Assembly (NCBI RefSeq): GCF_042139015.1
Contig: NZ_JBHIKY010000019.1
Location: forward strand, 9,399 to 73,398
Direction of reading: 5' to 3'
Length of the DNA: 64,000 nucleotides
DNA from: JBHIKY01 sp042139015
GTDB taxonomy: Bacteria > Bacillota > Bacilli > Bacillales > Marinococcaceae
Position numbers and translations under genes: made by a program. Shown piece after piece: positions 42,257 to 51,207 of the stretch (positions are counted from its first letter, which is position 1; every line of letters begins with the position of its first letter). A model generated the notes under the pieces. It did not search any database and was not told the DNA's origin. It saw only the letters and a program-made list of their open reading frames with translations.

Positions 42257-43024
42257 TCATTTTGGCGGCATTCGCAGGGCACCATCCAGCCTGATTGTCT
42301 CTCCATTCAGCATTGGGTTTTCGATTATCTGCCTGACAAGCATCGCAAATTCTTCGGTCTGGCCGAGCCTTTTGGGAAACGGTGTACTCTCCCCCAATTT
42401 ATTCTTTGCTTCTTTTGGCAGGAAGTCCAGATGATGTGTATCAAAGGTCCCCGGCGCAATTGCCATCACCCGTACTCCAAAGCTCGCAAACTCCCGGGCT
42501 GCCGGGAGTGTTAAACCAACTACACCGCTTTTGGAAACACTATAGGCGGACTGGCCGACCTGTCCTTCGTATGCGGCGATCGAAGCTGTATTAATAACAA
42601 TTCCCCGTTCGCCTTCTTCATTTTCTTGATTATGCTGCAATTCAGCTCCAACAAGACGAAGCATATTAAACGTCCCGACCAGGTTAATCTGGATAACTCT
42701 TGAAAAGTGCTCCAGGGAGTGTATACTTTTTTTATTAACGATTCTTTCTGCAACTCCTATTCTCGCACAATTAATAAGACCATGGAGGCCGCCCATTTTT
42801 TCCTTTCCTTCCATGACGGCTCTCTTCGCGCTTTCTTCTGAAGTAACATCAGTTTTTATAAAGTACGCATTTTTTCCAAGTTTATCTGAGAGTTTTTTAC
42901 CATTCTGATCATTAATATCAGATATGATGACACGTCCTCCGTATTCTATAATCATTTCACATACAGAGGCCCCAAGACCTGCTGCACCTCCTGCAACAAG
43001 AAATACTTTTCCTTTAATCTGCAT
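42257..43024 (-). CDS. SDR-family dehydrogenase (3-hydroxyacyl-CoA DH type II-like)
   Basis: A 255-residue short-chain dehydrogenase. AGGAAGLGASVCEMI is the cofactor loop, SDINDQNGKKL suggests NAD(H), NTASIAAYEG and YSVSKSGVVGL give the catalytic Ser-Tyr-Lys, and IAPGTFDTHHLDFLP follows. The whole profile, including the LDGALRMPPK end, resembles HSD10/FabG-like 3-hydroxyacyl-CoA dehydrogenases. The ATG follows AAGGAGTGTCAATAA. The gene precedes the acyl-CoA ligase by 13 bp, so the pair may act on the same acyl chain. Confidence 0.85.
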   Translation of the reverse strand: MQIKGKVFLVAGGAAGLGASVCEMIIEYGGRVIISDINDQNGKKLSDKLGKNAYFIKTDVTSEESAKRAVMEGKEKMGGLHGLINCARIGVAERIVNKKSIHSLEHFSRVIQINLVGTFNMLRLVGAELQHNQENEEGERGIVINTASIAAYEGQVGQSAYSVSKSGVVGLTLPAAREFASFGVRVMAIAPGTFDTHHLDFLPKEAKNKLGESTPFPKRLGQTEEFAMLVRQIIENPMLNGETIRLDGALRMPPK

Positions 43025-43239
43025 TTATTGACACTCCTTGTCATCATCCGATTAATTTTTTAAATACCTACGCTACCGACAATATTAGCTATGAAAGCGC
43101 TTTAATCCTGCTTTTTTTTGAAAAAATATTTTCGATTCTATGTCAGATGGTAAAACGACTATGAAAATGGGTACAATATGGATATGTGGTAAAACAAAAC
43201 ATGAATAGATTATTTCCAGAGAGATTTGAGGGGATGCCA

Positions 43240-44355
43240 TTGAAAAAAGAGACAGGCTGGATGCTTCTGCGCTTCGTGCTGGTTGTGGTTGCAGCGATTG
43301 TGATCGTCTGGAGCATTATCAAAATTTTTTCTTTCACCTATCCTTTTTGGATTGCTGCTTTTTTTGCGTGGTGCTTAAAGCCCCTTTCGTCGTTTTTTCA
43401 AAAAAAACTTCGTCTGCCTGCAGGATTAGCAGCTTTAACCGCATTACTTATTGGCATCGCTGTGTTTGGAGGCGTTATTGCGGCGCTCGTCTATTTAATA
43501 ATTGATAGTATTCAACGTTTTTCTGAAAGAGCGCCGGAGCTTATGGAGAAAGCCTTTTCTGATATCCAGGAATTTCTTGATCGGACCATCACTCCGTTTT
43601 TCAGAGAAGCCAGCGGCGTAGCGGAAGACATAGGTGAAGGTGAGGATTTCTCGGTCAATGACGGTCTCTCAGAAATAGGAGCTCAACTCGGCACTGCCAT
43701 TTCCCAGGTGGCTCAGTGGGCTGCAGATGGTCTCACCCATCTCGTAATCAGTGTACCAACCTTTCTTGTGGCATTTTTGTTTATATTAATTGCCATTTAT
43801 TTTATAGGGAAGGACTGGGATCGGATGACAGCCGGAGCAAAAGCGCACATTCCCACTTCCGTTCAGGATAAAATCCATCGTTTTCACCGGGCAATGTGGG
43901 TGAGGGTTTTTGGATATGTAAAGGCTCAGTTTATATTAATGACAGTCACAGGCATCATCGTATTTACAGGACTGACCATCCTTCAAATACAAGGGGCCCT
44001 GCTGCTTTCAATTATTGTCGGGGTTGCAGAGTTCCTGCCATATCTCGGCACAGGTACCATACTAATTCCATGGGGAATATTTCAAATGGTTACTGGTAAC
44101 ATTGTATTGGGGTTAAGCCTTATCATCCTCTATATTATTACGATGATTATACGCCAGACAATCGAACCAAAAGTGCTTTCCTCCAGTATGAACTTAAACC
44201 CTTTGGCAGTGCTTATTTCGCTGTTTGCCGGGCTTAAATTATTCGGTGCAGCTGGATTATTTTTCGGTCCGGCTTTTCTTGTTCTAGTCGTTATTCTGAT
44301 CGATATTGGTGTAATCGAGGATCTCCGCAAATTTATCCGATACGGATTTACTTGA
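43240..44355 (+). CDS. AI-2E family / YtvI-type membrane protein
   Basis: A 371-residue polytopic protein of the AI-2E transporter family with about eight hydrophobic segments. YPFWIAAFFAWCLKPLSSFF near the start, FVKAQF-like YVKAQFILMTVTGII, and FLPYLGTGTILIPWGI followed by QTIEPKVLSSSMNLNPLAVLISL are family marks. It resembles YtvI, described as a sporulation integral membrane protein. The start is probably a TTG at 43240 behind GAGGGGATGCCA; GTG 43186 opens the frame. Transport substrate is unknown; some family members are Na+/H+ antiporters. Confidence 0.8.
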   Translation: MKKETGWMLLRFVLVVVAAIVIVWSIIKIFSFTYPFWIAAFFAWCLKPLSSFFQKKLRLPAGLAALTALLIGIAVFGGVIAALVYLIIDSIQRFSERAPELMEKAFSDIQEFLDRTITPFFREASGVAEDIGEGEDFSVNDGLSEIGAQLGTAISQVAQWAADGLTHLVISVPTFLVAFLFILIAIYFIGKDWDRMTAGAKAHIPTSVQDKIHRFHRAMWVRVFGYVKAQFILMTVTGIIVFTGLTILQIQGALLLSIIVGVAEFLPYLGTGTILIPWGIFQMVTGNIVLGLSLIILYIITMIIRQTIEPKVLSSSMNLNPLAVLISLFAGLKLFGAAGLFFGPAFLVLVVILIDIGVIEDLRKFIRYGFT

Positions 44356-44401
44356 AAATAGACAAAATAATGCTGATTTTGATGCTTTTAAAACACTAAT
44401 G

Positions 44402-44436
44402 AAAAACCCCGGTCTGCGTATGAGATCGGGGTCAAT
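44402..44436. terminator. Bidirectional Rho-independent terminator
   Basis: ACCCCGGTC and GATCGGGGT form the stem with A-run and T-rich flanks. It lies between the convergent YtvI-type gene and the 44448-45815 gene. Confidence 0.8.
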
Positions 44437-44447
44437 TTATATTCAAC

Positions 44448-45815
44448 TTATAGAATGAGATAGCCGATTAATACACCGACACCACCGTACAAAACCGAAA
44501 AAGGCATATTTCTCCATGTTATGCGGTACGGATTTTGTTTAGTATTTTGTGCGGTCATTGTAACAGTAATTCCATATGTCCCCACCGCAACAGTTGCCAA
44601 TGCACCAGTAATTAAGACAATGCCAATGCTTGCCGGATTCATGGTTTCATAGAGAGGCGGCAGTACTTCTATCAAAACACCAACCGTAGCGATGGGATGA
44701 ACACCGATCATCGACATGGCAAGGTACATGAACTGAATTAATATCAGAATGAGAAGTGGTGTATCAGCAGCTGCTGAAAACGGCGCTCGGATAAGTTCAA
44801 GAAAAGGAGTCTCATTCAAACTGCTTGAAAAGAAACCAAGTGATAAGAATAAGACCACGAAATTCTGCATACCATTCGTTCTCATTTTCCATGTTTTCCA
44901 GCCAACTATCTTAAAACTTTTAAACCGGCCGATCACAGCGGCCCATAGAAACGCAAAAGGCACTATTACAAAGGTAACTGTTAATATAAAATTAAGTCCC
45001 GTGAGGTTGCCGAGTGTTAAAACAATTCCTAAAAATACTGCGAGCGCTAAGAATAATTGGAGAATTTGAATCAAGAGTTCTTTTATATCAATATTTTTAT
45101 TATTTATCGTCCCTGCAGCCTCATATTCATAGGCTGCAAATCTTCTTTTCCCACACAGTGCATCAATAGCAACAACTGCCATGGAACAGAGAATGAGCCA
45201 GGGAAGATATGTCAAATACCCAACTCCAGTTGTATCAATGGTAATCGCCACCATGATCTCCATAGGACTCCAGGCCAGCGCCACAGCAAAAGCTCGAAGG
45301 GTTGTTCTGCTTACAAAGGAATCCCGCAATTTTTTTCTTAAACCAGACAGATTATCAAGCAGAACATGCTGAGCCAGCGGAAGGGCTGATAAGTTAATAA
45401 AAGAAACCAGAATGTACGTCGTGAATGAACTTCTCATGTAAAGCCTGCCTAAGTCTAATACATTTGCCTTTAGTAATTGATTAATTTTTCGATCAAATCT
45501 TCCAGCCCTGACAACACTGTTCATCCACGGCAGCACTGCCAGAAATGCCAGCAGCTGCATGTTAGAAGTCAGAAATATAGGGATATCAGATACCGGCAGT
45601 CCGCTCATCCAAAACAGCAGAGCACCCGTACCATTAAATACAATACCAAGAATTTTAAATAGCATCGAGGCTGTAATAAATGAAATAATTAGCATGGGAA
45701 TAGCAAGAATTCCTGTGAAATACTGTAATTCATTACTATTAATAAATACATTTAATAAAAAAAGTCCTAATACAGCAGCAAACAGCAAATATCTATTATT
45801 TAATAAGTACCGCAT
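44448..45815 (-). CDS. Polytopic membrane protein, possible ion-transporter superfamily
   Basis: A 455-residue protein with ten or more hydrophobic segments. A cytoplasmic-looking stretch GRFDRKINQLLKANVLDLG and the loop SFVSRTTLRAFAVALAWSPM separate them. Re-entrant-loop-like segments occur in each half: FAVALAWSPMEIMVAI and MIGVHPIATVGVLIEVLPPL. Such paired loops recall the ion-transporter (IT) superfamily of carboxylate and anion carriers, but I do not recognise the family. ATG 45815 is preceded by GGAGAGAGG. It is monocistronic and lies next to the sucrose-type PTS. Confidence 0.55.
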   Translation of the reverse strand: MRYLLNNRYLLFAAVLGLFLLNVFINSNELQYFTGILAIPMLIISFITASMLFKILGIVFNGTGALLFWMSGLPVSDIPIFLTSNMQLLAFLAVLPWMNSVVRAGRFDRKINQLLKANVLDLGRLYMRSSFTTYILVSFINLSALPLAQHVLLDNLSGLRKKLRDSFVSRTTLRAFAVALAWSPMEIMVAITIDTTGVGYLTYLPWLILCSMAVVAIDALCGKRRFAAYEYEAAGTINNKNIDIKELLIQILQLFLALAVFLGIVLTLGNLTGLNFILTVTFVIVPFAFLWAAVIGRFKSFKIVGWKTWKMRTNGMQNFVVLFLSLGFFSSSLNETPFLELIRAPFSAAADTPLLILILIQFMYLAMSMIGVHPIATVGVLIEVLPPLYETMNPASIGIVLITGALATVAVGTYGITVTMTAQNTKQNPYRITWRNMPFSVLYGGVGVLIGYLIL

Positions 45816-45934
45816 ATGATTTGTCCTCTCTCCAGCGTTCCCTTTCTTCAATCTTTTCATTTTCACACAAACCCTGCTGAAAAGAAAATCATATGCAATA
45901 AAACGCCCCGGCTGCTGCCGGAACGTTTTATAAA

Positions 45935-47347
45935 TTATGCACTTTTTTCAATATCCTCTTTCATTTTATCGGAATAGCCGAATAACCAAGTAAGGAAAAA
46001 GGCCACGGCGACAGAAAGGAGATTGGCGAAAATATAAAGTAATATTTGCTCGTTAAGATAAAGTAATGTGCCGGGTATAACTGTAATTGCCATACCGGTC
46101 GCTTCAAGATTTACAAGCGAGGCAAAAAATCCGCCTGCTGCCCCGCCGATAAGCCCCATAATGAAAGGCTTCATATAACGAAGGTTGACCCCGAAAATGG
46201 CTGGTTCTGTTATACCTAGAAAAGCCGACAATGAAGACGGCAGTGCGAGAGCTTTCAGCTTCTTTGATTTCGTTTTTAATCCTACAGCTAAAGCTGCTCC
46301 TCCCTGAGCCGCTATTCCGCATGTAATGATCGCATTAAACGGATTACTGTCGTAAGCTTCAAGCAGCTGAATCTCTAAGAAATTAAAAACATGGTGAACT
46401 CCAGTAATTACAATAATTTGATGGAAAAAACCGATAATTAAACCACTGATGCCTAATGGTAAATCCAATATTGCCACGGTCGCTGCCATTACAGCGTTTT
46501 CCACCGCATGAAGCACCGGGCCTAAAACAAACATAGACAACAAAATCATTACCAATAATGTCAAAAACGGGGTCACAATTAGATCAAGCGCTTCCGGAAC
46601 AGATTTTCTAACCCTCTTTTCAAACATAGCTCCAAGCATCCCTGCGATAAAAGCAGGAAGTACAGAGCCCTGATAACCAATTACCGGTATGATTCCGAAA
46701 AACATTAACGGCTCCTCTGCACCTTCTCCTACCGCATAAGCATCTGGCAGTGATGGGCTGACGAGCATTAAACCTAGTACAATTCCGATTACTGGACTGC
46801 CACCGAATACTCGGAATGCTGACCAGGCAACAAGAGCCGGCAGAAAAGCAAATGCAGTATCTGTAAGAACCTGTGTAAAAGTAACCAGGTTTTCCGGGAC
46901 GGTGTCCGGTGTTAGTCCAAACCACGCCAGAACCTGCTCTTGAAGCAGGAGGCCCCGCAAGCCCATAAACAAACCTGTAGCTACAAGCACAGGAATGATA
47001 GGCACGAATACATCACCAAATGTTCTAATTGCCCTTTGAAAAAAATTTCCCTGCTTTGCAGCTTCTTTTTTTTGATCAGACTTAGTGCTTTCTGACAAGC
47101 CTAATTTGGTAACCTCATCATACATTCGATTGACTGTACCTGTTCCAAAAATCACCTGATACTGACCGGCATTGTAGAAGGCACCTTTGACTTTTTCTAA
47201 ATTTTCTACTCTCTCCTGATCGATTTTTTCTTTGTCGTGCACCATAATACGAAGCCTGGTAGCACAGTGTGCAACGGAAGCAACGTTATCTGCACCGCCA
47301 ACAGCCTCTATTAATTCCTCTGCAATCCGGCGATTTTCTGTCATCAT
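45935..47347 (-). CDS. Sucrose-type PTS EIIBC component
   Basis: A 470-residue PTS permease. EIIB (residues 1-88) has the active Cys in AHCATRLRIM; EIIC follows from about residue 105 with HQIIVITGVHHVFNFLEIQLL and GITEPAIFGVNLRYMKPF. Sequence features and the linked LacI regulator point to sucrose (SacP/ScrA) rather than trehalose, and it differs clearly from TreP. No EIIA is attached. It would deliver sucrose-6-phosphate to the GH32 enzyme at 33382. Two ATGs are adjacent; the first follows AAAGGAGAGAGA. The promoter and operators are at 47368-47421. Confidence 0.85.
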   Translation of the reverse strand: MMTENRRIAEELIEAVGGADNVASVAHCATRLRIMVHDKEKIDQERVENLEKVKGAFYNAGQYQVIFGTGTVNRMYDEVTKLGLSESTKSDQKKEAAKQGNFFQRAIRTFGDVFVPIIPVLVATGLFMGLRGLLLQEQVLAWFGLTPDTVPENLVTFTQVLTDTAFAFLPALVAWSAFRVFGGSPVIGIVLGLMLVSPSLPDAYAVGEGAEEPLMFFGIIPVIGYQGSVLPAFIAGMLGAMFEKRVRKSVPEALDLIVTPFLTLLVMILLSMFVLGPVLHAVENAVMAATVAILDLPLGISGLIIGFFHQIIVITGVHHVFNFLEIQLLEAYDSNPFNAIITCGIAAQGGAALAVGLKTKSKKLKALALPSSLSAFLGITEPAIFGVNLRYMKPFIMGLIGGAAGGFFASLVNLEATGMAITVIPGTLLYLNEQILLYIFANLLSVAVAFFLTWLFGYSDKMKEDIEKSA

Positions 47348-47367
47348 TCTCTCTCCTTTTCGTACGT

Positions 47368-47387
47368 TATGGAATCGATTCCATAAT
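47368..47387. promoter_or_regulatory. LacI-family operator (perfect palindrome)
   Basis: TTATGGAATCGATTCCATAA is a perfect 20-bp palindrome with a central CG, the form bound by LacI/GalR-type repressors. It lies downstream of the -10 box of the PTS gene, and the regulator is encoded immediately upstream. Confidence 0.8.
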
Positions 47388-47392
47388 TGATA

Positions 47393-47421
47393 ATAATATA
47401 TTGGAATCGATTACATTACAA
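47393..47421 (-). promoter_or_regulatory. Promoter of the sucrose-type PTS gene with a second operator
   Basis: On the minus strand TTGTAA (47416-47421) and TATTAT (47393-47398) are 17 bp apart. A second, imperfect operator (TGGAATCGATTACA, 47402-47415) fills the spacer. The -35 box abuts the stop codon of the regulator gene. Confidence 0.7.
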
Positions 47422-48408
47422 TCATAAACTATCTCTTTTTATTAGTCTATAACCCAACAGCTTTTTTTCAGTCTGACAATGAATATTTAATTTCTTCAGT
47501 AAATGTATTGCTGTTACCCTCCCCGCTTCGTTATTAAAATAATCGACCGTTGTAAGCGGCGGTGTTACATATTTTGACAGCTCTGATGCTCCTATTCCCG
47601 CTACCGCTACTTCTTTAGGAATGTTTATTTGCTTTTCCTTTAAAAATTCCATTGCCCCGATTGCCAGTCGGTCTGTAACAGCAAAAATTGCATCTGGTTT
47701 TCTGGCTGAAGTGCTCCAAATAGTTTGCATAGCCTCATAACCGGAATGAATATTAAACGTACCTTCCTCCATCCATGTATTTTCAATCGATAATTTGTGA
47801 AAGTGCATTCTATCTAAATACGCTTTTCTTCGAAGATGGCCGACAGCATTGTCTTTCTCATTAACTCCGATAAAGCCAATCCGCCCGCGGCCTCTATTGA
47901 TGAACAGTTCTATGAGATCAGCCGCTGCATGATAATCATCATAAACTACACAAGTAATACCTGGAATGTCCTGACCAAGCGCAACTACAGGAACAGTTAA
48001 AGCTTTTATTTCCTCCTGGAGTCTTTGATCTGTGTTGGTAGCCATGATTATAATCCCGTCAACCCGTCTGCTTTGAAGCAGCTTCAAGTGCTCAATTTCC
48101 TTTTCAAGCTGTAAGTCAGAATTCGCCAATAAAATCTGGTAGCCGTGGGAACTGAGTTCTTCGTCGATTCCATGGACAACTCTGCTGGTGGTTTCCGTCG
48201 AAATTTTCGGTAGAATGACACCTATCACTTTTGTTCGTTTTGTACGCATAGCTTTTGCGTGTTCACTTGGTATATAGCCTGTTTCCTCTATTGCCCTTGT
48301 AACTCGTTCCTTTACCTCTTTACTGACATAGGTAGAATTATTAAGAACCCTGGACACAGTAGTCCTGGAAACATTGGCGATTTCTGCGATATCTCTTATT
48401 GTTACCAT
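47422..48408 (-). CDS. LacI-family transcriptional regulator (sucrose repressor-like)
   Basis: A 328-residue LacI/GalR regulator. The helix-turn-helix is TIRDIAEIANVSRTTVSRVLNNSTYVSKE with the hinge IGVILPKISTETTSRVVHG; the periplasmic-binding-type sensor domain follows, with DGIIIMATNTDQRL and FAVTDRLAIGAMEFLKEK. The adjacent PTS gene and its TGGAATCGATTCCA operators suggest control of sucrose uptake. ATG 48408 follows AAAGGGAAATTCCTC. Its own promoter (TTGTAA-18-TATAAT) is visible upstream. Confidence 0.85.
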   Translation of the reverse strand: MVTIRDIAEIANVSRTTVSRVLNNSTYVSKEVKERVTRAIEETGYIPSEHAKAMRTKRTKVIGVILPKISTETTSRVVHGIDEELSSHGYQILLANSDLQLEKEIEHLKLLQSRRVDGIIIMATNTDQRLQEEIKALTVPVVALGQDIPGITCVVYDDYHAAADLIELFINRGRGRIGFIGVNEKDNAVGHLRRKAYLDRMHFHKLSIENTWMEEGTFNIHSGYEAMQTIWSTSARKPDAIFAVTDRLAIGAMEFLKEKQINIPKEVAVAGIGASELSKYVTPPLTTVDYFNNEAGRVTAIHLLKKLNIHCQTEKKLLGYRLIKRDSL

Positions 48409-48442
48409 GAGGAATTTCCCTTTCATCGTAATATATAGATTC

Positions 48443-48472
48443 ATTATAGGAACTTTTATAATAGTTTTACAA
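48443..48472 (-). promoter_or_regulatory. Promoter of the LacI-type regulator gene
   Basis: On the minus strand TTGTAA (48467-48472) and a perfect TATAAT (48443-48448) are separated by 18 bp, about 35 bp before the ATG. Confidence 0.6.
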
Positions 48473-48662
48473 GATTATTGTACTATTTTGGATTATTCTA
48501 TCGATTTTTATTATAGGAAGATTTCACTGTTTACAGACATATTTCAATTTGTTTAAATGCAGAATTTTGTCTTGAACTTACTATACATAACTTGATACGA
48601 TGTGAATCGTCCCAGAGACAAACTAAACTATATTTCATTTTTGAAATTGGAGGTTTGAGATT

Positions 48663-49700
48663 TTGAAATTACATCAAAAAGTTTTCTCAGTTAAAACGCT
48701 GGGAGTTCCAGCTGTTGCTGCCGGCTTAGTATTTTTCGCCGGACCGGTAGGTACAGATGCCAGCGAACTAGGTGATACAGATTTAAAATCCGGTCATGAG
48801 AGCAGCGAAGTAGAATCACTTCAAGAGCTCCTCAACGAGAAGGGTTTGCTTGACTCAAGCAGCATAAGCGGTTCCTTCTCAGATGAAACAGTATCCGCCG
48901 TTGAATCCTATCAGGATGAGAACGGTCTTAGTGTAGATGGTATTGCAGGTCCTAATACATTAGGCGCTCTTGAAATTTTAGGTGAAGGCGACAATGGAGT
49001 GCTGGTTGAAAATCTACAAGAAAAACTAGACGAGCTTGGCTACTATGAATCTTCCATTGACGGAATTTTCGGGCCGAAAACTGATGAAGCAGTGACTGAT
49101 TTCCAAAGCGCTGAAGACATAGGTGTAGATGGACTAGCTGGTCCTGAAACTTTTGGTGCATTAGTCAGCGCACTAAATACTCCTGAGTCTGATGAAACAG
49201 AAGAGAGCGAACCTGTTGAAGAATCAGAACCAGCTGAAGAGGAAGAAAGCAGTGAATCTTCTGAAGAAGCAGAAGAGTCTTCCGAACAAGAAAGCACTGA
49301 AGCACCAGAAGAAACGGAAGAAGCTGAAGAGACTTCTACTGAGGAATCTGAGAGCACTGAGTCTTCTGAAGACGTAGCTACAGAAACTTCTGACAGCGAA
49401 GAAGCAGAAGGCGAGTCCTTGCAAGTGGAAGCTACTGCTTACACTGCAAACTGTACAGGATGCTCTGGCGTTACAGCAACTGGTGTTGACTTAAATGCAA
49501 ATCCTGATTCTAATGTTATTGCTGTCGACCCTGACGTCATTCCGCTCGGTTCTACTGTTGAAGTAGAAGGTCATGGCACATTTACTGCTGATGATACAGG
49601 CGGCGCAATTCAAGGCAATAAAATTGATATCTTTATGCCAAGTCAGAGCGATGCAGAAAGCTTTGGCCGCCAGACTCTTGACGTAACTGTAGTAGATTAA
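48663..49700 (+). CDS. Secreted peptidoglycan-binding protein with 3D domain (YocH-like)
   Basis: A 345-residue exported protein. A signal peptide covers about residues 1-33 (VPAVAAGLVFFAGPVGTDAS). Two PG_binding_1 repeats follow at about 48-102 and 106-168, each ending in DG(I/L)AGP or DGIFGP plus T. Residues 172-252 are a Ser/Glu linker, almost wholly acidic. The last 90 residues (VEATAYTANCTGCSGVTATG ... ADDTGGAIQGNKIDIF) form a 3D domain like that of lytic transglycosylase-type YocH, with the catalytic-type Asp residues. It probably cuts or binds cell-wall glycan outside the cell. The start is a TTG after GGAGGTTTGAGATT. A strong terminator follows. Confidence 0.88.
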   Translation: MKLHQKVFSVKTLGVPAVAAGLVFFAGPVGTDASELGDTDLKSGHESSEVESLQELLNEKGLLDSSSISGSFSDETVSAVESYQDENGLSVDGIAGPNTLGALEILGEGDNGVLVENLQEKLDELGYYESSIDGIFGPKTDEAVTDFQSAEDIGVDGLAGPETFGALVSALNTPESDETEESEPVEESEPAEEEESSESSEEAEESSEQESTEAPEETEEAEETSTEESESTESSEDVATETSDSEEAEGESLQVEATAYTANCTGCSGVTATGVDLNANPDSNVIAVDPDVIPLGSTVEVEGHGTFTADDTGGAIQGNKIDIFMPSQSDAESFGRQTLDVTVVD

Positions 49701-49730
49701 TTATTATTACCCTCCCCCCTATAAATAAAT

Positions 49731-49762
49731 GCCCTCCGGCGAATGCCGGGGGCGTTTTTTAT
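49731..49762 (+). terminator. Rho-independent terminator of the 3D-domain protein gene
   Basis: GCCCTCCGGC and GCCGGGGGC form the stem with loop GAAT, followed by TTTTTT. Confidence 0.9.
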
Positions 49763-49861
49763 ACTTTAAGAAGTTTAATCTTCTTAAAGAGATCCAGTAT
49801 AAAAAAGCTGATGCGGACAGGAGATCAGCTATTTCACCAAACTTCCTTCTTTTCAAAGGGT

Positions 49862-49946
49862 TGGCGGACATAGGGTACGCTATTTGCTGAAATGGTGTTG
49901 AAATCAGTCCTTCATTTTGCTAATAGCGGAACACACGTCCGGCAAA
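49862..49946. repeat. Interspersed repeat, family B (copy 2)
   Basis: Reads GCGGACATAGGGTACGCTAT ... AGCGGAACACACGTCCGGCAAAA. It shares an exact 18-bp block (CGGAACACACGTCCGGCA) and the GTACGCTATTT segment with the copy at 29353-29470. It lies in the gene-free gap between the 3D-domain gene and mnmH. Confidence 0.65.
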
Positions 49947-49987
49947 ACCCAAAATGCTCGTGTTTATATTTTCACTATGAAATTAGT

Positions 49988-51004
49988 TCAATGAGAAATA
50001 ATTTGTTCCTTATTAATTATTTTTTTAAACTGTGCCATGCCCTCTCTCCAATTATTCACACTTAATTGCACTGCTTTCTCCTCGTATTGCTTAAAAGCAT
50101 GCTCATATCTTTCATCATAATAAAAACGAAGCAGGAGCATAGACACGTGATGGTAGTGCTCTTTTTTCATAGCAATAGAAATTTCTTCATATATATCCGG
50201 CTGTAGTTTAGATGATATTTTTTGAATACCTTCTTTTATCTCATTTTTAAAGGTTTTAGGGTCGTAGGTTTGTGTCAATATTTCAGCTCGTTCTTCAAGC
50301 GGCATAATCATTTCAATCCTGCGTCCGTTTGCCTTTCCTTCCAGGATAAAATCCGGGATAAAAATGTTCCCTATCCTTTTACTTTCCGCTTCAATGATAA
50401 AATATGAGCTGTCTTTCAGTTCTTTCAGCCGCTGCCAGAGCAATAATTCAAATTGTTTCTGGCTTCGTTTTTTCAGGCCTATCTGCCCGAAAGCTGATCC
50501 TCTATGGTTTGCGAGTCCTTCTAGGTTTATAACAGGATATCCCTCTTCTTGCAGTGCCTGTAAGATATTAGTTTTTCCTGTCCCGGTGCCTCCTGCCAAG
50601 ACCACATACTCTCTTTGAGATAGTTTTTCTTTTTCAAAATCAGAAATGATATGTTTTCGGATCGAGCGGATTCCACCTTGTAATTGTGTACAAGAGATGC
50701 CTGTCGTCTGCATTAACGAAACAAAAGTACCGCTTCTCATACCACCTCTCCAGCAATATACTACTAACTCTTTTCCACCTGCTTCACTCTTTATTTCTAG
50801 AAGCTTTTCATACATTGAAGCAAGTTTTGGACCAACAATCGTCATTCCTTTTTTTATTGCCTCCTGCTTACCTTCCTGCTTATATATTGTACCGACTATG
50901 GCTCTCTCTTCATTATTAAAAAGTGGTATATTGACCGCCCCTGCTAAAGCATATTCCTCAAACTCTGCAGGTGATCTGACATCAATGTATTGTTTATCGC
51001 TCAC
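49988..51004 (-). CDS. mnmH: tRNA 2-selenouridine/geranyl-2-thiouridine synthase
   Basis: A 338-residue MnmH/SelU. The N-terminal rhodanese domain (about 1-130) holds the catalytic Cys in VVYCWRGGMRSGT. The C-terminal P-loop domain has LAGGTGTGKTNILQAL and the following NLEGLANHRGSAFG typical of the family. It geranylates, and with selenophosphate selenates, 2-thiouridine at tRNA position 34. No selD or selA is in this window. The ATG follows the pattern of the neighbouring genes; the terminator was not identified. Confidence 0.9.
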   Translation of the reverse strand: MSDKQYIDVRSPAEFEEYALAGAVNIPLFNNEERAIVGTIYKQEGKQEAIKKGMTIVGPKLASMYEKLLEIKSEAGGKELVVYCWRGGMRSGTFVSLMQTTGISCTQLQGGIRSIRKHIISDFEKEKLSQREYVVLAGGTGTGKTNILQALQEEGYPVINLEGLANHRGSAFGQIGLKKRSQKQFELLLWQRLKELKDSSYFIIEAESKRIGNIFIPDFILEGKANGRRIEMIMPLEERAEILTQTYDPKTFKNEIKEGIQKISSKLQPDIYEEISIAMKKEHYHHVSMLLLRFYYDERYEHAFKQYEEKAVQLSVNNWREGMAQFKKIINKEQIISH

Positions 51005-51207
51005 GGGTAATTACTCTCCTTCATAAAGAAACAAGAAACTTGCCGTATCCTGCCGTTTACTGTCTACTATTTTATGCTTCTTTTGTAAAAGTCACAAGGT
51101 TCTGTACAATTCCTTTTATGCCAATGATGTTTAAGGATGGTTAAATGAAGGAAAAGTTCATAAGTAAAGCGAACGTTACTATGTAAATTGTGAAAGGGGT
51201 TTTTGTA

